Positions 10,629 through 20,246 of a stretch of 64,000 nt of DNA are shown here, piece after piece (positions within the stretch are counted from its first letter, which is position 1; every line of letters starts with the position of its first letter). Below the pieces are notes generated by a model. That model made no database searches. It was not told where the DNA came from and worked only from the letters and a program-made list of their open reading frames with translations. A program made the position numbers and the translations under genes. The DNA is from Marasmius tenuissimus (taxonomy: Eukaryota; Basidiomycota; Agaricomycetes; Agaricales; Marasmiaceae), in NCBI GenBank assembly GCA_029532415.1, contig JAQOTA010000046.1, positions 992,001-1,056,000 on the forward strand. Reading direction: 5' to 3'.

Positions 10629-12330
10629 TGGTCAAGAGTGGACACTTTTATTTGACCTCACGTGATGTGTCAATTTTGACAGATATAACTATTAGTGGTA
10701 GTAACTTAACCTAATTAGGTATGAATTAGGTCAAAACTCTGTTTTATGCAATTCTATTCATGTCAGCACTCACCCAGCTATCGGAGGTGACCAAAAAGGA
10801 AGGTGGTTGTCAGCAGTTTTACTCAGCAATATTTTGCACACACTGCGCACTGTTCATTGACCAACATTACTAGAGGAACAGATGGGGCATAGGATAAGGT
10901 GAGAACACTAGAGGAAAACACAAGAAAAACAAAGTACCATTGCATTAGAATTCAACGGTCAAACTGATAAAAGATGTTATATTATGTAATACCCAGATTG
11001 TCCCCGAAACGGACATGCCGCTTGGGCTCTTTCAGCCTAGGCAGGACCCGAAGGAGGGGTTTATTTAATGTGTATAACTCACCTCGAAGACCCTACTCGG
11101 CCGTGCTCGGTTCCTCATAATACTATCAATTCACACAGCTTGCTCGCAGGTTGTGCGGGAAATTAGAATCAGCAGGGTTTAGACCCGCTCGCCAGTCCGG
11201 AGTCCCGCACATCTCGGACCACAATTCACCTGGCATGGGTTGTTTTCTTTGAGTGTTGGATGACTCTCGAAAACATACTTGAAATGTGAATTGAGTCCCG
11301 TTCATCGGGATCTTTGCTCTTTGTACACTGCCCAGGCTGCAATTTGCACAGTTTGAACTTTGCTTGCAATTTAAGCAATGGCTGGATACTGCTCACCAGT
11401 CCTGTAATGGCAACTTGCGTATTTAGATCAATATCCCATGGTCTGCAGATATAAGACCGAGCGTATTGGTAATTCCTCTTTAGCTTTTCTCTTACCACCG
11501 CCCCTACGTGCATCGTACATAGCAGTCGAATATAAACACGCTGTCTTGTGTACTGCTGCCTTGGAGCAACAAGAGAACCGGCTCTTACAAGTCCCGCACA
11601 TTCGATGTATGTTCCCTGGTGTATTTTCACTTATATGATAAGTAGCTACCTTGCATATCTTGACGTATGTCGGGTCCAATTGACCCAGGTCGTTGCCCCT
11701 TGTGGGCCATGCAAATTTTTAGATGGATACATTCTCAACACCACCCGTTTTCTACCCAGTTCATTTCATGCAATAGACACGCGACGAGTCTAATTGCTCA
11801 TACCTTCTTGGTCATGCAACTTTGGAGGGAGTGGACCAACCAGGTTGGGCCCAGGAGCAACTATCTTTGCACATACATTTAGGTTGCATATGGCGGTTTT
11901 GATAGAGAATGAGACTACTTGATGTGGATCACTCAATAAAGGTGTTTTCAACCTCTGAATTCCGGCCATCAAACTCTTGCTCATCAACTGTGCAACTTAA
12001 GAAAGGATGAATCTACCCATGTTGTGGGTTACTTCACACAATGCTCAATTGAACAACCTCACTGCTATTCGTCCCGTTGTTTGAGACAGTTAAGAAGGAA
12101 TGAGACGTGCAGCAGATTCATATCATGACTTCCCCAAGTCTTTTGGAGAGCTTGGGCTCTTTACAAGCGACGCATGATATCTCAGTCGATCTAAAATGGG
12201 CAGAAGCTTTTGAACCCATCGCAGGGCCCCAATGAAAAATGAACCCTTACTCTGGTTGGGGAGGCAAGAGCAACTTGTGAACAGTGAGCTTGATGTTGTT
12301 GTGGCGGTCATAGAACAGGACTTCCTGTAT
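10629..12330. other. intergenic, no gene supported
   Basis: About 1.7 kb between the two hairpin MITEs. Open frames here are short, overlapping and without recognisable motifs. A strong hairpin at 11152-11211 is listed separately. Confidence 0.35.
11152..11211. other. 60-nt imperfect hairpin
   Basis: TGTGCGGGA at 11152 pairs perfectly with TCCCGCACA at 11203. A nested GGGT-TTAG-ACCC stem-loop lies inside. The fold has no tRNA or recognised ncRNA signature and its function is unknown. Confidence 0.35.
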
Positions 12331-12470
12331 CACTGGGTGCAAAAAAGCATAATTCACGCGGTATTATTCAATCTTTATGCTGAATTTATTTCAAAAAATG
12401 CCAAATTTGGAATAAGTTTAGCATAAAAATTGAATAATACCACATGCATTATGTTATTTTGCGCCCAGTG
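12331..12470. mobile_element. CACTG-type hairpin MITE, copy 2
   Basis: A 140-bp near-palindrome with ends CACTGGGTGCAAAA and TTTTGCGCCCAGTG, flanked by the 3-bp direct repeat TAT. Almost the whole element can fold into one long hairpin. It is the better preserved member of the pair. Confidence 0.8.
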
Positions 12471-12756
12471 TATGATATATGAAATAAGCATTTGGGGCAG
12501 AGGCGAGTTTTTCTCAAGGTAAGTCAAGAAGTAGTCTGGTGTTGCTTGGATGGGGGAGAACTTAATCCAATATACAGAATCCATTCTTTGAACAATGAGA
12601 TATAAAAATCCTATGTAAGCATGTGGTATATGTACAAAGTCATTGGGATATATGGCTACAGGGTATTAATAAATAAAAGCAAAGTACAAAAGCAACCCAA
12701 AAACTGATAGATAACCTAAAGAGATATAAAAGAGAGCAGATAACAAAACTGGGACG

Positions 12757-13900
12757 CTACAACAAGTGCCTGGCTCTCTTTCTCCTTGCAGTACACCAAT
12801 TTGTGAGAATCTGATTCGCCAAACACTTGCAATGCACATCCTCCTCCTTCAAACCTCCCATAACCTTGGAGGGCGTCTTTGTAGGCTTGCGAGTGTATCT
12901 CATAAGGAGGTCATTGTCACTGTTGGACTTGCTATCATGAGAAGGTTCTGGACCTTCAGCCTCCTGGAGGAATGTACGGCGGTGCATTGGTATTGTCAAT
13001 GACATACTCAAGGGAACACCTGTCACTTGCCGACACACAATCCGGGTCCAAAACTGGTGTTTGCCGCAGTGACTGCAATTACATGGAGACTCTGGATCTT
13101 TATCCTCAGATATCTCGGAGTGAGGTTGTTTTGGAGAGGGTGGCATGAAAGAGTCACCCATCAGCATGGGCCAAGTTGTTTGGTAATCACAGAATGGCAC
13201 AAATAGCTGCTCTTCAATGGCAGAGGGAAAACAATTAGAATCAGGAATCTTGATCACAAGAGAAAGAGCATGGCATAGAGGGGGTGAATGAAGGAGGTGA
13301 ATTGTGGGAGAGTGTCAAAGTTGTCTGTATTGCAGGTGATAGGTGCCGTTCCGTTAGATGTTCAGTGGTACAACCAAGGTGTGTCCTCCCCTTGAATCTG
13401 CTTCAATGGCACAAGCACATATTCCTAAGGCCCTGCTCCAAAGTCTTGCGTATTTGTTAGTTGAAGGACAAGGATCTAACATGTCAAGCACATGTACCTC
13501 AAACCAATGACACTGACTGGCATTTCGAATTTGAGTATTGGCTTCAACCATCTCTGTGGCCCTTTCCATCACGTCTCTTGACAGGAAGATCAAATAGGAT
13601 TCAGGTTTAGATCCTAGACACCTCTTCATTTCACTTGATACTGGGAATTAACAGGTCAGTACACAAAGGTGCAAATAGGGCTGTAAAAGAACACGTACCT
13701 TTTAAAACATTGAGTCCAGTATTGAATGAGCACCCATCACAGTCCAGACCGTGTAGCCATTTGAACATGTGTATAGACTAGAACTGTTTTGGTTCACCAG
13801 ATAAGTGTATTAGTCAGAATGCAACATACCTGTTTGTTCTCCATCCTGTCATCCTCATTCACCATATCAAAGGTGGCAAGTGTTGATTCACCTTGGTTGT
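12757..13900 (-). CDS. orphan multi-exon gene, 3' exons
   Basis: Successive minus-strand exons join in frame through short canonical introns. An exon ending VNEDDRMENKQ (13900 to about 13830) is followed by SIHMFKWLHGLDCDGCSFNT (about 13790-13700). Next comes an exon with KRCLGSKPESYLIFLSRDVM and CHWFEVHVLDMLDPCPSTN (about 13640-13360), then an exon from 13257 with CNCSHCGKHQFWTR and a basic C terminus, stop at 12757. The Cys clusters could bind metal. I do not recognise the family. The 5' exons lie beyond the gypsy-1 insertion (27033-27216 and further right), because the upstream intron carries that element. Phase continuity across the introns and insertion supports a real gene. Whether it is still expressed is unknown. 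Confidence 0.55.
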
Positions 13901-13971
13901 CTGGTCACAATATTCTCGAGAGATATCATTGTATAGAGTGATAAAATGGAATATTTGTAGATTGAGCAGGG

Positions 13972-13976
13972 GTGAG
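13972..13976. repeat. target-site duplication of gypsy-1, left
   Basis: GTGAG directly precedes the 5' LTR; the same five bases follow the 3' LTR at 27001-27005. Confidence 0.9.
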
Positions 13977-14479
13977 TGTTACGATTTACCCCTACTCCCA
14001 CCAACAAGCACCCATACAGATGCCCTTTCCTGCCCAACTCACCTCTCCCTTACCACCTTTCCCACTCATTCAAATATCTCTATAAATGACTCCGCAGAGT
14101 AAGTGGAGCTCTGCATTCAGACCACAGCTCCAGACCATGTCCAGCAGACATCTCCATGCCACCCTGAGTCATAATATATGAACAGCTGCAACAACTCACA
14201 CAATATTTGCAGCCACTCCCACAAAGACTCAGTCCAACTACAAATGACTCACATGCCCGTGACTCAGAGTGACTCTGGACCTAGACAGATTCCAGTATAT
14301 AAGCCCAATGTACATACAACCTTTCCTTAGCTTAACAACTTGCTAAATACACCAGTGGAAGCCCACCTTGACCCTTGACCTTTGACCCTCGACACTTGAC
14401 CTTTGACTCTCAACCTTTGAACCTCGCCCTTGCTTGAAGAAGTGACTTGAGAGGACACTAGCCGTGCCCTGTCGTATCA
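13977..14479 (+). repeat. gypsy-1 5' LTR
   Basis: Begins TGTTACGATTTACC and ends GTCGTATCA. It contains a TATATAAG box near 14295 and a short CTTGACC/TTTGACC repeat array before its end. It pairs with 26496-27000. Confidence 0.93.
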
Positions 14480-15606
14480 CTTTGTTAAGCTCTCCTACTC
14501 TCACCTCAATCACACCAAAGATCATCTACCCTGGCCAACCTATCCTTCGAATACCACTGCAACTTCGACCTGAACACCAACACCTACTCTGATGAACCAT
14601 CCAGCATTAAAAACTACATCAAGGTGTGAATCCAAGAAGACCCCCATTTCTTCCATCGCAAGTGGGTAGCCTCCCATAGACTTGTCTGGGTTGTCAACAA
14701 CAACGAGTGTAGAGTTCAAATACAGTACCACCTCCTTGACATCACATTTCTCAGAACAGACAGGACCTTTATTATAGACTGACTCATTACCATTGCCCTG
14801 AATCAGTGGGTCTGTGAACCAGAACAAGTATTCCCATGAGCCCTCAGCAGAGACAACTTTGTACTCCCCCCACCCGCAGAACTTTTTGGATTCCCCTTGT
14901 ACCCCACCATCTCTGTCTATGAGTTCCCTCGACAACCCCCACAAGAACCCACACCAGCGCCCCCATCTCCAATCTACATCACCGACTCACCAATCTATGT
15001 TCCCAACTCACCTGTCCTTTCCCCCATCTCCACCCCTGTCTCCACCACTACAACCCTTGATCACCAAGAAACCCAATAGAAACTGCCCATCATTGCACAC
15101 AACACCTCCTCCAAAATTCCCCCAACCAAACTCCCGTGGCACATATCAGTTGTTGACAACAAATACCTCTTCCACATCAACAGATACTTTGCACAAGTAT
15201 CTTGGGCCCTCAACACAAAAACCAACAGATACGGGTGGACCTATCGTGCAAAAAACAATCAAGACTTCTTTCCACCAGAAGAAGCCCTGTTTTTGACTGA
15301 CCCCTACGAACCTCTCCCTGAACTGGCCACCCCAAACTGGCCACCCCAATTCCGGTGAAAGAAAAGAAAGACAAAGAAGAAGAAGAGGAGGAAGAAGAAG
15401 AGGCTGACAACCAACCCAAAAACTCCACCAACATGTCCACCATGGTTACTGAAATCAAAACTGAAGTAAAAGAGGGAAAGAAGCCAGTAGGCATCCCTCC
15501 TTGCAGTGAAACTCCCTGACCAGACAGCCCAGACGACAGCGACCTCGGACCCAACCCCCCTCCACCCAATGATCCCAATGGCAACACAATCAGCGACAGC
15601 TTCTGG
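14480..15606 (+). other. gypsy-1 leader and decayed gag 5' region
   Basis: No single frame stays open. Proline-rich (SPISTPVSTTTTL) and acidic (EEEEEEEADN-type) segments around 14900-15420 suggest an N-terminal Gag region broken by stops and shifts. No primer-binding site starting with TGG directly follows the LTR. Confidence 0.5.
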
Positions 15607-16617
15607 TTGACTATGACTAACAGATTCTCTGAACTGAAAGAAAGGGGAATTAAACCTGAACGCTTCAAGGGCAACCATGACAAAACAGATCGCTTTTGCT
15701 ACGACTTTGGAAGATACCTACAATTTAACATTGCATTCTACCCTAAGCAATCTGAACAGTTTGATCTCTTCCTGTCCTCAATCTATCACCCCTGGGCAGA
15801 TGCTCGCAGTCTTGAACTGGAAAATGACTGCTGGGACGATAGCATTCCCCAGAATAAGAAATGATGGACAACTTTTGCAGACATCCGCCATTGATTTCAA
15901 CAAGACTTTGGCATGCGAGGAAGGAAGGGAAGGTCACAAGTGGTACTAGAAGAGATATCCATGTCCTGGAATTTGGCAAAGCTGGAAGAGTACATTGCCG
16001 CCTTTGAGCTTGCTGCCCCCTTCACTGGATACAACAACAAGGCACATATGAACCCTGGCCTATGCTGGGCAGTCAAAGGGATGGAACCTGAGCTCAAGGG
16101 ACTGCAAAAATTCATCACAGCAGCGATACACAAGCAGAACCACTTTGAAAAGCAACAAGCAGAATCCAAGCTATGGAGGAAGCCAGCAGCCACCCCCATA
16201 GTCAATTTTTGAGCAGTGCCAACTGCCCTGGCCCCCCAACAGACAACCCCATCCCAAAACCCATTCAATGGTACCCCGGTAGGAAAGCTCACCCCTGAGG
16301 AAAGGGAACAATGCATCAGGGAAGGATGTTGCTTCAGATGCTGGCAACAGGACCACAACACACCACAATGCCCCTCAAGCATGGTACCTACAGCACAACC
16401 CCAGGTAGCAACCAACAACCCTTTCCATCATAACCAGGCCCCTGCTGTATGGGCCACCACAGCTCCCACTCCCACTCCCACTCCATCCACCTCCACAAAC
16501 CCGTCTCCCCCTGCCCCTGCTGATGACCCTGTCGCTTCCATTACCCATATGATTGGCCAACTTTCCCCAGAACAATCCACTGCCTTCTTTTCCCAATTCT
16601 CAAAAATGGATTTTTGA
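15607..16617 (+). pseudogene. gypsy-1 Gag, frame-broken
   Basis: The frames recover a Ty3 Gag core: RFKGNHDKTDRFCYDFGRYL, then EEYIAAFELAAPF after a shift, then CFRCWQQDHNTPQC. The last is a CCHC zinc knuckle with spacing C-x2-C-x4-H-x4-C in which the usual Gly is missing. Stops at 15862 and 16210 and at least one shift split the frame. Confidence 0.8.
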
Positions 16618-17500
16618 TCTACTCCCCTGCTGCACCACCAGAGGAAGTTGTAAATACCTACAACTTGCCAAACACGACACATATCTATTCAAATTACCCG
16701 AGTGAAGTCAGGATCCCCGCCCTTACCAGAAACGAAAGGACTCCTCCCATCATTCTAAGAATTGAATTCATAGGCAAAGTCACAGGGAAAAAGATCGGTG
16801 CTCAAGCGTTACTAGACAGCAGAGCAGAAGGAATATTCATCAATGACCAGTTTGCCAGAAATCACAACTTCACACTAACCTGAATCCCACAACCATTCCC
16901 AATCCGAAATGTAGATGGTTCGGAAAACACACTAGGATGGGTGAAATACTGTACCAGGCAAGGCATGAGGATACATGCCAGCGAAGGAAGTCACCACACA
17001 GAGGACATGGAATTCCATGTTGCAGATAATGGAGACAGCAACTTGATACTTGGAACTGATTGGTTGAAAAAACACAACCCCAACATTGACTGGGGAGAAC
17101 ATGCCATCAGCCTAGACCACTGCCCAAAGAACTGTGACCTAAGGAACCCACCAATTGTCAACATCGACACTCAGAGGACAGGGAAACCACAGCCTGTGAA
17201 TAAAATAGTGGGCAGTCGGAGGATGGTCAAACAGAAACACTCCCATACCCCTACCCTGAGCGAAGAGCTTCAACAACTCATGGAAGAGAGAAGAGAAGCA
17301 AAGAAACTACCCCATGTCCTGTACACGGAAGATGAAGAGGAGTGGTTCCAGGTCCCCAAGGAATGGGAAGGCCAAACAATTGCATCAATACTAGGAAAGA
17401 TCCCTCGCGAATACGAGGAAATGTACCAGGAAACCCCAATATCAATAAGAGCAGCCTTCACCTGATCACAACAACTGGCAGAAGAGCAACACCACAATTG
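16614..17500 (+). pseudogene. gypsy-1 protease region
   Basis: An aspartic protease reading ALLDSRAEGIF, where the active-site DSG has become DSR, so catalysis should be lost. Downstream NLILGTDWLKKHNPNIDW is the usual second protease motif. TGA codons at about 16881 and 17463 interrupt the frame. Confidence 0.8.
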
Positions 17501-18660
17501 CTAAACAAAGACCAAGAAAGAAATTGTCCCTCACCACTACCATGAATTCCTGAATGTCTTTGACAAAAATACGTCTGAACGGCTACCAGAAAGGGGGGAA
17601 TGGGATCATGCCATTGACCTAAAACCGGAGTTCACACCACAAGCAGGGAAAACCTATCCCATGGCCCTGGTGGAGCAGATACAATTGGACAAATTCATTG
17701 AAGAAGAGTTAAGGAAGGAATATATTCGACCATCCAAATCACCCAACTCAAGCCCATTTTTCTTCGTAAAGAAAAAAGATGGCACCCTACGACCAGTACA
17801 AGATTATTGATGTCTCAACGACTTCACAGTAAAAAATGCATACCCTCTCCCTCTGATATCAGAACTAGTTGACAAGCTAAAGGGGGCAAAGGTATTCTCA
17901 AAAATTGACCTAAGATAGGGATACAACAACCTATGCATACAAGACGGAGACGAGTGGAAAGTGGCCTTCAAAACCAACAGAGGGCTGTACGAACCAAGAG
18001 TCATGTATTTCGGCCTCACCAACTCCCCTGCCACCTTCCAAGCCATGATGAATGCAACGTTTAAAGACCTCATTGACACAGGGAATGTCGTCATTTACAT
18101 GGATGACATTCTGATCTTCACTGAAAGTCTCAACGAACACCATAGACTGGTTTGACAAGTACTGCAAAGGCTGAAAGACAAGGATCTGTATGCCAAACCA
18201 GAAAAATGCTTTCACAACAAGGAAGCGACAGCAAATGGCATCCAGCAGCATACCTATCAAGATCACTATCAGAAGCAGAACAAAACTATGAGATTCATGA
18301 TAAAGAGTTGCTCGCAATCATACGAGCACTGGAAGCATGGAGACACTACCTAGAGGGAGCACCAGCACACATTGAAATATGGACAGACCACAAAAACCTT
18401 GAATACTTCCGTACAGCCTGCAACTTGAACCAATGACAGGCCCGATGGGCCTTATTCCTCACTAGGTTCGACTTTGAGCTAGTCCATAAACCCAAAACCA
18501 CAAACAAAAGTGACCCCTTATCAAGAAGAGCAGACCACAAGCAGGGGACAGATGATGACAACCAAGACAGAATTTTACTAGACTCCACATTCTTCTGTAT
18601 CAAAGCCCTCAGGAAAGGGACTGTGTTGGACCTAGGAGACCCAGAGCTCTGACAAATCAA
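17501..18660 (+). pseudogene. gypsy-1 reverse transcriptase and RNase H, internally deleted
   Basis: RT motifs are readable: [34 protein letters not shown] and the catalytic VIYMDDILIF. Stops occur at 17807 (TGA for Arg), 17917 (TAG for Trp) and 18153 (TGA). At about 18215 the sequence jumps from PEKCFHNK directly to WHPAAYLSRSL of RNase H. Compared with gypsy-2, the RT thumb, the connection and the first RNase H strands (about 150 residues) are missing. The rest of RNase H (EIHDKELLAIIRALEAWRHY, IWTDHKNLEYF) remains. Confidence 0.88.
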
Positions 18661-19142
18661 GAAATCACCAAAGAGAGATCTTGAAGTACATCAGGCCCTC
18701 AAAGCACTATTATGGGGAGGACCAAAAAAACTCGTGAAGCAACCCCAAGAATGGACACACGAAGATGGCCTAATTCTATACTGAGGAAAAATATATGTAC
18801 CAGCACATGAAGCACTACAAAGGGATCTTGTGAAACAATTCCATGACAGCCCAATCACAGGACACCCAGAACACTTTAAAACATATGAACTCCTAGGACG
18901 AGAATATTGGTGGCCAGGGATGTCCACATTCATCAAAAACTATGTGGAAGGATGTGCCAAATGCCAACTAACGAAACTGGACAACAACCCAACCCATGTA
19001 CCATTAGTCCCAAACAAAACACCCACCAGACTGTTTTCCATAATAACTGCTGACTTCATCACCAACCTTCCTCTCTCCAATGGTTATGATTCTATACTTG
19101 TTGTGGTCGACAGAATGTCCAAAGCAGTGGTGCTTATTCCCT
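18661..19142 (+). pseudogene. gypsy-1 integrase, first part
   Basis: Zinc-binding (HPEHFKTYELL...CAKCQL) and early catalytic-core segments (TADFITNLPLS, SILVVVDRMSKA) are in frame to 19142. There a hAT-type MITE interrupts the codons. Coding resumes at 19690 (CNKTIDSDSTVDLL) and runs to 19785, where gypsy-2 interrupts it again. Confidence 0.88.
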
Positions 19143-19681
19143 CAAGGGGTGTCACCCGGACATCTCGGTCATATGGGGTAGGGGGGGGAGGGGGGGTCCC
19201 TGAGCCCTTAAGGTCAAAAAGTGACCCCCCCCCTTGAGCGGACCTTGGGGGGTCTAGAGAGCCCTTTCATAACATTTTGACATTCATTTAGAGTACTCGG
19301 AGGCTGGAGATTGAAGTAGACGGCCAGTAAGGCCAAAAATTAGATGTTTTTGTGCCAGAATCCAGTGTGAACCGTACAAGTCACGGAACTTGGGAAGGTA
19401 TGCCAGAGTCTAGAGTCCAGGTTTTGTACCTTTGTATCAGACATATGATTCCCTGAAGCAACCCACTTGAGTCCTACTGTATTCAGAGGGTCTCAGTACT
19501 TTTTAAGTAACATTAACACCAACTCAGACTGGAAAATACATTGTCAGGATGTGTTCAATAGGTGAGATGGGCATGTGACTGTGAGAAACACCTTCCCAAA
19601 ATGGTAGGAGGGGGGGTCCCAAAGGGCCTTAAGTTCGTATGGGAACATCATATATAAAAGTTTTTTTGGTGACACCCCTTG
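19143..19681. mobile_element. hAT-type MITE inserted in the gypsy-1 integrase
   Basis: A 539-bp element with 14-bp perfect terminal inverted repeats (CAAGGGGTGTCACC) and an 8-bp duplication (TATTCCCT left, CATTCCCT right, one mismatch). Its removal restores the integrase frame. The 8-bp duplication and YARNG-type ends identify the hAT superfamily. G-rich subterminal repeats (GGGGGGGTCCC) occur at both ends. It encodes no transposase. Confidence 0.88.
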
Positions 19682-19689
19682 CATTCCCT

Positions 19690-19785
19690 GCAACAAAACT
19701 ATCGACAGCGACAGCACAGTAGACCTCCTTATTAAAAACGTATGGCGACGCTTTAGACTATGGGATAAAATGATCTCAGACCGAG
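19690..19785 (+). pseudogene. gypsy-1 integrase, middle segment
   Basis: About 32 codons (NKTIDSDSTVDLLIKNVWRR, ending KMISDR) stranded between the hAT MITE and gypsy-2. The next integrase residues, GPQFAGKFMKG, follow only at 25563. Confidence 0.88.
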
Positions 19786-20152
19786 TGTCAGCAATCACCA
19801 GATCTGACCTGGTGACACATCGCACTAAGCTTTCGGACAAGAGGGAACAAGGCAAAGAATAGAGAACTCTATACTGGTGAGGAATAAACCAGCTCAAGAC
19901 TGGGGAATACATGCAGAGTACCTACTTCTTATATACTACTGAGAGGACTACGGTGAGGTATGACATCAAGGTATGACATCGTGAAACAGTATCTGAAACA
20001 GGACCAACATGTGTCTACAGCATGTGGGTCCCTTCATGTATCTACCATGTGTCTATATGATAAGATATGAGTCATGTGAGGGATAAGATATAGATAAGAT
20101 GGAAAATGATAAGATAAGGAGATAAGATAAGATAGGAGGGAAATTCATGACA
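19786..20152 (-). repeat. gypsy-2 3' LTR
   Basis: 367 bp; on the plus strand it begins TGTCAGCAATCACC and ends TTCATGACA. A TATATAAG box reads on the minus strand near 19935. A GATAAG-rich stretch occupies the end near 20080-20140. Confidence 0.92.
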
Positions 20153-20246
20153 TTACCCCCCCTTTAAGGATCACGTCTTCATGATAAGAAGATTGTTGTC
20201 CTGTTATTTGAGAGGTAGAATATAGTAATGTGTACATAACTAAATA

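Noticed and set aside
11152..11211. Hairpin considered as a tRNA or snoRNA.
   Set aside because: Length and inner loops do not match a cloverleaf, and there are no C/D or H/ACA boxes.
16860..18800. Reading TGA as Trp throughout gypsy-1 (variant genetic code).
   Set aside because: Intact TGG Trp codons occur in the same frames, and TGA also replaces Arg codons, so mutation explains the pattern.
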